Shown here: piece by piece, positions 20,677 through 29,971 of the stretch
Layout of the letters: every line of letters starts with the position of its first letter
Position numbering within the stretch: position 1 is the stretch's first letter
Assembly (NCBI GenBank): GCA_947643285.1
Contig: CANRVK010000002.1
Location: 1 to 41,603 of the forward strand
Source of the DNA: an uncultured Eubacteriaceae bacterium
Lineage (GTDB): Bacteria; Bacillota; Clostridia; Lachnospirales; Lachnospiraceae
DNA: 41,603 nucleotides
Direction of reading: 5' to 3'
Translations under genes and position numbers: made by a program
Notes under the pieces: generated by a model
Told to the model about the DNA's origin: nothing
What the model saw: the letters and a program-made list of their open reading frames with translations, nothing else
Databases searched by the model: none

Positions 20677-21750
20677 TTATATAAAATTTACATGTTCACC
20701 GGGATGAACTAATTCATCTAAGTATTTATTCATTTCATTCATTCTGCATATTTCTCTACAATTTTTCTCTATATCTAATTTAGAAAATACTTCATTAACC
20801 TTTTTTCTCTGTTCTCCTTCCCAAATTTCAATGAAACTTTTTTCATATATATTTCCATAACTAAATCCTTCTCTTCCTACATACGCAACACAAGGCCATA
20901 TATCTCCTTTCGTATCAATATGTACCATGAAAGGTAATGCCAGACATTTACTATAACACTTCTTATATGATAATTCTTCCATCGCATGTGTTCGGAAATA
21001 TATTTTAAATTCTTCTGTTTCTAATTCTTTTATCTCTTTTTCTAAACCCATTAATTGAGAATAATCAACTTTTATAATCTTTTGGCTTTTAGGATGTTGT
21101 GAAAAAGGTTTTATTGTAAAATAATCTACACCTATCTTTTTTAATTCTTTTCCCATCTGAACAATTTCATCTTTATTGTCAGGTAAAAGTAATAATTGTA
21201 CTCCTATAGTAGTTTTCAACTTCTGATCTTTTTTTACCTTAACAGCTTCTTGCATATTATTTAATACCTTCTGTAAATCTCCTTTTTTTGCACCTTGCAC
21301 CTTTTCATAAGTATCTTCTAATATTCCCGCTGTACTAAAACGAATCCATGTTAAAGATTTTAAGCAGTTTCTTGATATTTCTGGCGTCAATAGAACTCCA
21401 TTTGTTGATAATGCAACATCTATACCTATTTCTTTTGTTTTATTTATAATTTCTGATGCATCTTTATGTAATAAAGGTTCTCCTTCACCTGCATAAATCA
21501 CACTTTTTAAACCTTTCGGATACATCTCATTTAAATTCTTTAATAATATATTTTTATTCATTAAAATAGAATCGTATCCTGTATAGTCAACAGCGCAAAA
21601 AATGCAGCGATGATTACAAGCGTTGGATAAACTGACTTCTACCTCTATTGGATAAATATTTTCTCCTTTTAACCATCTGCTTACTACATCTGGATGATAA
21701 ATTAATTTATGAGAATCTATTCGTATATTATCTGCCATTTTTCTATTCAT
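20677..21750 (-). CDS. Radical SAM/SPASM protein, paralog of 19573..20646
   Basis: CNHRCIFC, YAGEGEPLLHKD, WPCVAYVGREGFSYGNI...CREIC; C-terminal HVNFI parallels HINFI of the neighbour. Confidence 0.92.
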   Translation of the reverse strand: MNRKMADNIRIDSHKLIYHPDVVSRWLKGENIYPIEVEVSLSNACNHRCIFCAVDYTGYDSILMNKNILLKNLNEMYPKGLKSVIYAGEGEPLLHKDASEIINKTKEIGIDVALSTNGVLLTPEISRNCLKSLTWIRFSTAGILEDTYEKVQGAKKGDLQKVLNNMQEAVKVKKDQKLKTTIGVQLLLLPDNKDEIVQMGKELKKIGVDYFTIKPFSQHPKSQKIIKVDYSQLMGLEKEIKELETEEFKIYFRTHAMEELSYKKCYSKCLALPFMVHIDTKGDIWPCVAYVGREGFSYGNIYEKSFIEIWEGEQRKKVNEVFSKLDIEKNCREICRMNEMNKYLDELVHPGEHVNFI

Positions 21751-21770
21751 TCCTTTCGTACTGTTAAATA

Positions 21771-23819
21771 CTATAATCGTTCCCTTATCACTTTCATCAT
21801 TCTTTCAAAAGTAGCATCAAAAGTCATCTTTTCTAATGCTGCTTTTTTTCCTCTTTTTATCATCTTTTGTCGTTCTTCTTCATTTGTTAAATAATAATTA
21901 ACTTTTTGTAATAGATCTTCTTTTCCATTAAACATAACAAAGTCTTCTGGCTCTAATATCTTTCTAATATCCACTGCATCGGCATCAGGTGGTATCCAAT
22001 TACATAAGAAAAATGCTCCACTTAACATGCTTTCCCACGCTCTTGCTGCTCCTGTTGTCATAATATTATTTCCTAAAACAATTTTAGAACACTGATATAT
22101 CTTAGATAATTTCTCTCCATTTTCTGCTGCTCCCATAGCATATGGTCGATATTTTTCTTCTTCTGTCCATCCATTTCCCCATAGCTTTATATTCGTATAT
22201 CCAGCCTCTATTAACCAATCTACTAAACAATGTCTAAATACTACACTATTTAACTCATAATACATGCGTTCTGCATAATAATCTATAGCCTTGTCACTTA
22301 TTTTTATAGAATAAAATGTACTTAATGAATATCTTATAAAATCTTTATATTCTTGTAAGTGATAAAATATCATATTATCATCATTATATACTAATTTCCA
22401 ATAAGAATAAAATATTTCTTTTAATTTATCTTCTATTTCTTCTATATAACTAACCTCATTATTAATATAATGTTTTAATGATTGTGTATGACAAAGTATA
22501 CATATATCACAAGAATATTCTTTCTTTTCTTCTTCTGTTAAATTATATTCTTTATATATATCTTGATTGGCTGGTACTGGTCCTTCAATTATATGAGCTT
22601 TATCATATCCAATTTCAAAAAACTTGTCCCATGATATATAATGATTTAAAATAAAATCTCTGTTTGTTAATTTCAATGGAGTTTGTTTATCCATAATATT
22701 AGGTAATGGATCCTGTATCCAGGATATAACTATTATACCTTTATTGTAAATATCATTTTCAAATCGAAAATGATCTAAAAGAAATATAATATCTGGTTTA
22801 AATTCATTTATTTTTATTATAGTATTGACCTTAAATACTCTATGAAATTCTGATTTTTCTATCAATATATCTGTTTTATATCCCATCTTTTTTGCTGCCT
22901 TTTCCATATTTTTAGCATGATATTGTAATGCAGTAGTAAATAAAGATGTTATAAACAATATTCTTGGTTTTTTATTCTTTATATTATCAATAATTAAATT
23001 ATAATTTCTATTATAGTTTTCGTTCTCTTTTATTGCATTTTCTAGTTTTATCTGTCTTTTATTTATAATATCAATTAATACTTCTTTTATCCTTATATCT
23101 ATTCTAGTTGGCATTATTGCTTGAAAATCTAAAAAAAACTCTTCCAAATTTTTTCTTTCACATAAAATAATAAATCTTTTTTTCGTTAATATTTCTGAAA
23201 AATCTATTATTCTTAGTAAAACTTCAAAATATTCCTTATCATAATATAAATATATAGGCTGTTTCATTCCATTAAATCCACCTCTTGGTGTAATTAATAT
23301 CTCTTTATCATATTTTATTATTTCATTATAACTTAATATATTAATACCAAGTATTACATCATCTTCTAATATAGAAATATTTCGATTATAAAAATCTTCT
23401 TGAATAAATTTGTTTCCATCAAACAGAACTAAATATTGTTTATTTATCCAAATAATATCAAACGTAAATTTATCCTGTGTAGATATTGTTATATCGTTTC
23501 CATAATAATATTTATAATCTTCAAATAATACAAGATTTTTTTCTAAATTTTCCAAATAGTATTCTTCATTTGGACATACATAGGATTTATATATAAAATT
23601 AAGAATACAGTTAAACTTTTGTATTTCATATATTTTTATTAATATTTTTAATGCTAAAAAATAATTTTTATTTTCTAAATTAATTATAGCTTCAGCTAAC
23701 AGTTCTTTTATATTTTCATAGCTGCTTAGAGAAATATCTTCTGATTTTTCTCTCTCTAACTGCATTAAAACGTTCTCATATAAACTTATATTCATATTTT
23801 TCTTTCCTTCACTTTTCAA
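21771..23819 (-). CDS. CgeB-like glycosyltransferase with large N-terminal domain of unknown function
   Basis: KPRILFITSLFTTALQYHAKNMEKAAKKMGY...LWGNGW...YQCSKIVLGNNIMTTGAARAWESMLSGAFFLCNW (GT-B C-terminal domain). Confidence 0.8.
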   Translation of the reverse strand: MKSEGKKNMNISLYENVLMQLEREKSEDISLSSYENIKELLAEAIINLENKNYFLALKILIKIYEIQKFNCILNFIYKSYVCPNEEYYLENLEKNLVLFEDYKYYYGNDITISTQDKFTFDIIWINKQYLVLFDGNKFIQEDFYNRNISILEDDVILGINILSYNEIIKYDKEILITPRGGFNGMKQPIYLYYDKEYFEVLLRIIDFSEILTKKRFIILCERKNLEEFFLDFQAIMPTRIDIRIKEVLIDIINKRQIKLENAIKENENYNRNYNLIIDNIKNKKPRILFITSLFTTALQYHAKNMEKAAKKMGYKTDILIEKSEFHRVFKVNTIIKINEFKPDIIFLLDHFRFENDIYNKGIIVISWIQDPLPNIMDKQTPLKLTNRDFILNHYISWDKFFEIGYDKAHIIEGPVPANQDIYKEYNLTEEEKKEYSCDICILCHTQSLKHYINNEVSYIEEIEDKLKEIFYSYWKLVYNDDNMIFYHLQEYKDFIRYSLSTFYSIKISDKAIDYYAERMYYELNSVVFRHCLVDWLIEAGYTNIKLWGNGWTEEEKYRPYAMGAAENGEKLSKIYQCSKIVLGNNIMTTGAARAWESMLSGAFFLCNWIPPDADAVDIRKILEPEDFVMFNGKEDLLQKVNYYLTNEEERQKMIKRGKKAALEKMTFDATFERMMKVIRERL

Positions 23820-23869
23820 TAGAAATTATTTATATTATTTTAGTCTAAATCAATCATTATACTTATTAT

Positions 23870-24433
23870 TTAATTCTTTAATTCATCAATTATATGCTGT
23901 AAAATTGCCTGATGTGTTGTTTCTACAATACCATATTCTTCTATTGGTACATATATGTTATAATCTCCTAACTGCTTTACACTATTATCATCTCTAAATC
24001 CAGTAAATGTGATAATAATTCCATTCTTTTTTTTCATAGTTTTAATCGCATTTATAATATTAGCCGAATTTCCCGAACTACTTATTGCCACTAATATATC
24101 CTCTTTTTCAGCTAATAGTTCTAATTGTTTAGAAAATATTTCTTCGTATCTATAATCATTTCCAAGACATGTAAGAACAGTACTGCTAAACATACTTCTA
24201 GCATGAATCCTACCATTTTTCATGAAATCTGTTGTCATATGTTCTGCAATTCCCGCACTTCCACCATTTCCAATAAAAAATATTTGTTTATGATTTATTT
24301 TTGCTTTCTGAAATACCGAAACTAGAGTTTCTATTAAAATTTCATAATCTTTTGTTACAATAGAATCTTTGTAATTCAATAATTTTGTATTAATCATAGC
24401 ATTTATCAACTTTTTCTGGTATTCAATATACAT
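23870..24433 (-). CDS. gmhA: SIS-domain phosphoheptose isomerase (GmhA-like)
   Basis: FFIGNGGSAGIAEHMTTDFMKNGR; LVAISSSGNSANIINAI; VETTHQAILQHIIDEL. Confidence 0.82.
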   Translation of the reverse strand: MYIEYQKKLINAMINTKLLNYKDSIVTKDYEILIETLVSVFQKAKINHKQIFFIGNGGSAGIAEHMTTDFMKNGRIHARSMFSSTVLTCLGNDYRYEEIFSKQLELLAEKEDILVAISSSGNSANIINAIKTMKKKNGIIITFTGFRDDNSVKQLGDYNIYVPIEEYGIVETTHQAILQHIIDELKN

Positions 24434-24577
24434 AGATATCTATATTCCCTTTCTTTATACCGATATTTAAAATTGTTATAACTAAATTTCTTACACCTAT
24501 TATAATCCCTTTTTCATAAAAAGTAAATAATTCTATTTCTAATATTTTTTTGTTACAATTCAACCTACCTCAAAATC

Positions 24578-24746
24578 AAAGGTTCACTCTGTAGAAAAGA
24601 GGTGTGAAGCTACGCTTTTACTCTGTTCCAGACGTAGTAATACTAAATTCGCCGTTCGTTACTGAACATTTATTAAGTGACGTCATCTTCTAAAGGACTT
24701 CTTTTAAAATAGATAATTCCTTTGCTAGTTAGTTGGCTATTCTACT
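24578..24746 (-). repeat. Structured intergenic repeat, degenerate copy E
   Basis: ctctgttccagacgtagtaatactaaattcgcc...ttattaagtgacgtcatcttctaaaggacttctttt...tttgctagtt...ggctattctac aligns with copies A-D with many substitutions. Confidence 0.75.
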
Positions 24747-24804
24747 TTTTGAAAAGAAATTTTTATGATAACCATAGAATAAAAAACTGACCTATTACCT
24801 TTTT

Positions 24805-25965
24805 TTATTCCACATCATAAAACTGCTTTTTTAATTCTATTCCTTCTATGTATAAAAATCTTTTTATCGTTTCGATGATTAATTTTGATGTATCTTTTCC
24901 TTTATATGGATTCTGATCTATGTTAATATTATTTTTAAATTCTTCTCTTCTTGCCATTTTTATCTGTCTAATAATGGCTTCTTTCTCAGGTTCACAATTT
25001 AAAATACTATTAGCCTGTAATCGCCCTTTTTGCCTATCTCCGATATTAATAGTAGGAATCCCAAATGCTGGCACTTCCACAATTCCACTAGAAGAATTTC
25101 CTATTACAAATTCAGAATATTGAACAGCCGATAAATATCGCAGTAACCCTAAGGAATAATATGATTTACAATTTTTATTTTCCTCTACAAACTCGTCTAT
25201 CCTATCATTAATTTCTTTTCCTTCTGTATCTGCATTTGACTTTGTAATAATAAAATTCATATCTTCTGTCGCTTTTAATGCATTTAATAACTCCTCTAAT
25301 TGTTTTAAAGCGCTCGCTTTTTCTAATGTAACAGGATGAAAAGTAACCACTCCATAGGGATTATCCAGACAAAATCCTATCTCCTGCTCCAACTCTGATT
25401 TACTCATCAGTTTCATATTGCAGATATTTTCTACTCCCACATCTCCAAAATTAAACACTCTACTCGGTTCTTCTCCTAATTGAATCACTCGTTTTCGATA
25501 TACTTCACAACTCACAAAATGTAAATAACTCATTTTTGTGATACAATGTCGAATCGTATCATCAATCACACCTTCTGTAATCTCGCCTCCTGATATATGA
25601 GAAATAGGTATTTGTTCATTCATAGCACAAGCACAGATCGGCAGCAGTTCATATCTATCTCCTAATACTACTAACATATCCGGTTTACAGCTTTTGAAAA
25701 AATCAGAGAACTTATAAAAAGCTTGTGCCATCGTCTTAGAAGCAGATATTCCTTCATCTTCTTCTACTAAAATATCTATCTCTGCAGAAATAGGCAATTT
25801 ATCCTCTCTAATCTCTGTCACAGTATATCCGAAGTCTTTGGATAAATGTGTTCCTGTCGCCACTAATACTAATTTTAATTCTTCATCTTTTTCTATTAAC
25901 TTTATTATATTTTTTAATAGTCCATATTCTGCTCTTGTCGCCGTCACCACACATACTGTTTTCAT
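24805..25965 (-). CDS. legG: NDP-N-acetylglucosamine/diacetylbacillosamine 2-epimerase, hydrolysing (NeuC/LegG family)
   Basis: VVTATRAEYGLLKNII; LVLVATGTHLSKDFGYT; VLGDRYELLPICACAM; HISGGEITEGVIDDTIRHCITKMSYLHFVS; GNSSSGIVEVPAFGIPTINIGDRQKGR. Confidence 0.93.
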   Translation of the reverse strand: MKTVCVVTATRAEYGLLKNIIKLIEKDEELKLVLVATGTHLSKDFGYTVTEIREDKLPISAEIDILVEEDEGISASKTMAQAFYKFSDFFKSCKPDMLVVLGDRYELLPICACAMNEQIPISHISGGEITEGVIDDTIRHCITKMSYLHFVSCEVYRKRVIQLGEEPSRVFNFGDVGVENICNMKLMSKSELEQEIGFCLDNPYGVVTFHPVTLEKASALKQLEELLNALKATEDMNFIITKSNADTEGKEINDRIDEFVEENKNCKSYYSLGLLRYLSAVQYSEFVIGNSSSGIVEVPAFGIPTINIGDRQKGRLQANSILNCEPEKEAIIRQIKMARREEFKNNINIDQNPYKGKDTSKLIIETIKRFLYIEGIELKKQFYDVE

Positions 25966-26966
25966 AATACGATTAACTCATCTTTCTTAAAATCTTTTAC
26001 CGCTTCTTTTCCAATCACTTCATACCATTTCATCGGACTGATGCCATTTCCCGGTCTTTTTATATATAACTTATCTTCTGTTAATATCTCTCCTTTTTTT
26101 ATATTGCAATTTGCCACGATACTCTTCCTTGCTATTATAATATTTTTTTGTTCTGATTCGCTAGGGCATTTTTTTCCATTTCCCATCGCTTTTTCTATAT
26201 TTCTGATACCTGTTACCATTTCTTTTAATTCTTCTGGCTCTAAACTTGCTTTATGGTCTGGACCTTCCATATTTTTATCTAATGTAAAATGTTTTTCTAT
26301 CACACATGCTCCCATTGCGACAGCGGCAATAGGTACTTCTATTCCTATGGTATGATCGGAATATCCCACTTGTACATGACATTCCTCTTTTATCGTTTTC
26401 ATCGCATTCAAATTTACATCACAAAAAGGAGTAGGATATTCTGTATTACAATGAAGCAAAGTGACTTTTCCCGCACCATTTTCTTTTAATATCTCTAATG
26501 CCTCTTTTATTTCCTCCATTTGGCACATGCCCGTAGACATTATAATGTCTTTTCCTGTTTTTGCTATCTTTATTAAATATGGCAAATTTGTTATCTCTCC
26601 TGATGGGATTTTCCAAAATGGGGTATCTATACTCTGTAGAAAATCTATGCTGTCTAAGTCAAAAGGGGTGGATAAAAAAAGTATCTTTTTTTCATCACAA
26701 TATTCTTTTATTTTTCTAAACTCATCAAAAGATAATTCTAACTTTTTTACCATTTCAAACTGTGTTTCCTCTGCGTTAGTATTTTCTTTTTGATACTCCG
26801 CTTTTTCTGCAAATTTGGAAATCACATTTTCTGTGATAAAGGTTTGAAACTTCACACAATCTGCTCCCGCTTCTACCGCTTTATCCACTAATTTCAGTGC
26901 ATTTTCATAACTTCCATTGTGATTATCCCCTGCTTCTGCTATAATAAAAACTCTTTTCTGTTCCAC
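25962..26966 (-). CDS. legI: N,N'-diacetyllegionaminic acid / sialic acid synthase (NeuB/LegI family, SAF domain)
   Basis: FIIAEAGDNHNGSYENALKLVDKAVEAGADCVKFQTF; LLHCNTEYPTP; GYSDHTIGIEVPIAAVAMGACVIEKHFTLD. Confidence 0.93.
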   Translation of the reverse strand: MEQKRVFIIAEAGDNHNGSYENALKLVDKAVEAGADCVKFQTFITENVISKFAEKAEYQKENTNAEETQFEMVKKLELSFDEFRKIKEYCDEKKILFLSTPFDLDSIDFLQSIDTPFWKIPSGEITNLPYLIKIAKTGKDIIMSTGMCQMEEIKEALEILKENGAGKVTLLHCNTEYPTPFCDVNLNAMKTIKEECHVQVGYSDHTIGIEVPIAAVAMGACVIEKHFTLDKNMEGPDHKASLEPEELKEMVTGIRNIEKAMGNGKKCPSESEQKNIIIARKSIVANCNIKKGEILTEDKLYIKRPGNGISPMKWYEVIGKEAVKDFKKDELIVL

Positions 26967-26980
26967 TTTTTTGCCTCCAT

Positions 26981-28036
26981 CTATTCATATCTATATTGAA
27001 TCATAAAGGAATTGTCCACTCTAAAGTCATTCTCTCTATTTTTTCTTATTTCTAATAAAGAATTATATTTTTCTATATCAAATATATTTTTTCCGATACA
27101 AAAATCAATCTTTCCATTTTTATGAAACTGCTTTTTAAAATGAAATAGACTATCTTCACTTCCTACACCGCCGCCAAGATGCAGCTTCTGAATCCCTTGA
27201 TGATTTGCCCATACTGCCGCCTGATATAACAGTAAATTCATAGAAGCAAGTGTTTTATATTCCTCTAATGCTCCAGATAAATGATAATGCATATAATTTT
27301 TGTTATAGAAAAAAATAGCCGCGCTAATGATTTTTCCTTGATAATAGGCACAAAATAATTTTGTCTGTTCTCTCATAGCAGAAAAAATATACTGAAAATA
27401 CTCTTTAGAAAAGTAATAATAATTATCTGCATTATTTTTCTTCATGGTCTTTTCATAGATAGAAATAAATTCTTCTATATGTTGGTCTTCTTCTATCTGA
27501 ATCGTAATTTCATTTTTTATTGCTTTCCGAATCATATTTCGATTTTTTGTATCCATATTTCTCATGATAGCTTCTTCATCTGTTGTATCCATAAAAATAG
27601 TCTTCTTTAAATGTCTTACTTCAAAGACTTCTTCCCAATGTTTATAATTTTCAAGTAATGGATGAAATCTCAAAAATTGAGAGATGATATGGTTCTCTTT
27701 TCCATATTTTGTGAGTTCTTCCATAAAAATTTCTAAGAACTCTCTATCTATTCCTCCTTCTTCTAAAGGTCCTCCATATCCATAAGGAGTTTCCCAATCA
27801 AACCATGTATCTGCCTCAATACATTCTGTTAGATACTTAAATTTAGAGATATCTTTTTGTATCACTATATAGCATATACGCTTCTTATCCTTTTCAAAAT
27901 AAATTAAATATGCCTGTCCATCTCCATGAAGTTCTAAAGACTTGCTATATTGGCATAAATAATAGATATCCCAATTAGAAAAGCTCTTCACAATATCATT
28001 CCATTGTTTTTCTTCCTCCGTTGTAATGATTATCAT
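26981..28036 (-). CDS. FemAB/GNAT-fold acyltransferase-like protein
   Basis: ETPYGYGGPLEEGG; KNRNMIRKAIKNEI; LFCAYYQGKIISAAIFFYNKNYMHYHLSGA...LGGGVGSEDSLFHFKKQFHK. Confidence 0.8.
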   Translation of the reverse strand: MIIITTEEEKQWNDIVKSFSNWDIYYLCQYSKSLELHGDGQAYLIYFEKDKKRICYIVIQKDISKFKYLTECIEADTWFDWETPYGYGGPLEEGGIDREFLEIFMEELTKYGKENHIISQFLRFHPLLENYKHWEEVFEVRHLKKTIFMDTTDEEAIMRNMDTKNRNMIRKAIKNEITIQIEEDQHIEEFISIYEKTMKKNNADNYYYFSKEYFQYIFSAMREQTKLFCAYYQGKIISAAIFFYNKNYMHYHLSGALEEYKTLASMNLLLYQAAVWANHQGIQKLHLGGGVGSEDSLFHFKKQFHKNGKIDFCIGKNIFDIEKYNSLLEIRKNRENDFRVDNSFMIQYRYE

Positions 28037-28062
28037 TTTTTCTCTTTTCTCCTATCTCTATT

Positions 28063-29109
28063 TTATATCTCTGTATAATTTTTGATAACTTTTATCATAT
28101 AGTCCATTTCTTCTGTTCCATACCTTTGATCAATCGGTAAGGATAAGATATGGGCACTTATTTCTTCGCTATGTTTATCAAAAATTGATGTTTTATTTAA
28201 AATAGGCCAATGAACAGCACAAAATATATTATGTTCTATCAAATATCTTCTAAAATTATCTCTATCTTTCCTATAGATAGGCAAAGTGAAAGGAGTTTCT
28301 TCTTCTTTAAATGAAAATGCATAATATAACTGTTGCAACCTGCTATATAAATATCTGACATTCTTTTTTCTTATTTCCTGTATTTGTGATATAGAGAAAA
28401 AAGAAAGCAACCATCTAGAGAAAGAAGACATTCCCCATAGTTCTGTTTGCATATCCAATCTATTTTCTTCTTCTACAAATATTTTTCTATATAGTTCATT
28501 ACATTCTAATTTTCCCTGCAAATAAAGTGTCTTTAAAAACATCGCATTGACTTTTTCAATATTTTTTCTGTCTTTTACCTTTTTTTGTATCAATTTATCC
28601 ATATGATGAGGCTCACCATATAGAACTCCTCCATCTGGAATAGGAAACCATTTTCTCAAACTGCAAATACAATAATCCCCTATCATACAGCTCTTAGAAA
28701 ATATACTATGTGTGGTATCTTCAATAATAATAAAATTATATTTTCTTTTCCATTCTAAAATTTTATCTCTTCTGCCACTATCCATTAAACTTCCAAAATA
28801 TTGTACAATATATAATATCTTTATCTCACTTGATAGTTTTTCTTCTATATCTTTTATATCTATGGTGAAATCTGTATTTATTTGATAAGATTTTATTTCA
28901 TAATCTTTTTCAAAACAATCTATGACCGAATCACAGATATAATTTGGCATTAATACTTTACCCTTTGGTAAACTTTTTAATAATAATTGTAATGCCCCTC
29001 TGCCGCTATCCATAAAAATAGATTTTTTTTCTACTAAATAGGTATATACATTATCCTGTGTATATTCTAACCGATTCAGATCTAAGTTATATTCACTACC
29101 AAGTTCCAT
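28063..29109 (-). CDS. DegT/DnrJ/EryC1-like PLP protein
   Basis: SGRGALQLLLKSL; PNYICDSVIDCF; IIEDTTHS; SLRKWFPIPDGGVLYG (candidate PLP lysine retained). Confidence 0.75.
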   Translation of the reverse strand: MELGSEYNLDLNRLEYTQDNVYTYLVEKKSIFMDSGRGALQLLLKSLPKGKVLMPNYICDSVIDCFEKDYEIKSYQINTDFTIDIKDIEEKLSSEIKILYIVQYFGSLMDSGRRDKILEWKRKYNFIIIEDTTHSIFSKSCMIGDYCICSLRKWFPIPDGGVLYGEPHHMDKLIQKKVKDRKNIEKVNAMFLKTLYLQGKLECNELYRKIFVEEENRLDMQTELWGMSSFSRWLLSFFSISQIQEIRKKNVRYLYSRLQQLYYAFSFKEEETPFTLPIYRKDRDNFRRYLIEHNIFCAVHWPILNKTSIFDKHSEEISAHILSLPIDQRYGTEEMDYMIKVIKNYTEI

Positions 29110-29139
29110 TCTCCATTCTCTCCATCTATCAAGTATTTA

Positions 29140-29805
29140 TTATTTTTCTGCACTTGCCATCCAATATTCCACAATATTCCCTTTATCTGTTCTTCTTACC
29201 ATATCAATATTAATATGATGAAATCCTGCTGCATTTAACAATTTTGATACTTCTTCTTTTTCAAAGAAGTGAACTGTTCCTCTTCCAGATAAAGCTCCTT
29301 CTGTTAAATCTTTAAATGTATTCTTTTCTAAAGAAATCCCTGTTCCATATCCTGTTGTATTTGGTGTAAATAGTCCCGTACTAAATAATTTTCCTCCCAA
29401 AACTAATAGATCATAAATTTTCTTATACATCTCTGTTATATTTTTGATTGTATTCGCATAAACCACAGCAGAATCTATAACACAATCAAAAAATTCATTT
29501 GGATAGGAAATATCTAATGCATCTGCTACTTCAAAATGTGCTTCCAAATTATCTTTTTTTAAATATGATTTCGCTTTGCTTATAGCAGAATCAGAACCAT
29601 CAAAAGCAAAGGTATCAAATCCTTCTCTCGCTAAATACCATGTGTTTGCCCCTGCTCCACATCCAAAATCTAAAATTTTTATATTGCTTCTCTCTTTTTT
29701 ATAATAATTTCTAGCTATAAATCGAATAATGTCCTCTGATGGATACTTTCCCCATTCTTGCGTTTTATGTATATCTTCCCATGTAGTATCAAATGATTTA
29801 TTCAT
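29140..29805 (-). CDS. Class I SAM-dependent methyltransferase
   Basis: ILDFGCGAGANTWYLAREGF; FDCVIDSAVVYAN. Confidence 0.87.
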   Translation of the reverse strand: MNKSFDTTWEDIHKTQEWGKYPSEDIIRFIARNYYKKERSNIKILDFGCGAGANTWYLAREGFDTFAFDGSDSAISKAKSYLKKDNLEAHFEVADALDISYPNEFFDCVIDSAVVYANTIKNITEMYKKIYDLLVLGGKLFSTGLFTPNTTGYGTGISLEKNTFKDLTEGALSGRGTVHFFEKEEVSKLLNAAGFHHINIDMVRRTDKGNIVEYWMASAEK

Positions 29806-29971
29806 TTTTTCTCCTTAATTATACTTTTTTATATAATAGTATATATTGTTAATAGTTCCTAAAATTTTATGTATCTTCCATACATAATAACAATAAAATT
29901 CATAAATATCATTCCTAAAATCCTTAGTTATCTTTTATGCAAAAAAAGTATACATTTTGCACAAAATCTTC

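Noticed and set aside
24459-24466. ACCGATAT on the plus strand as a sigma28 promoter
   Set aside because: No TAAA at the required spacing and it points away from gmhA, with no plus-strand gene downstream.
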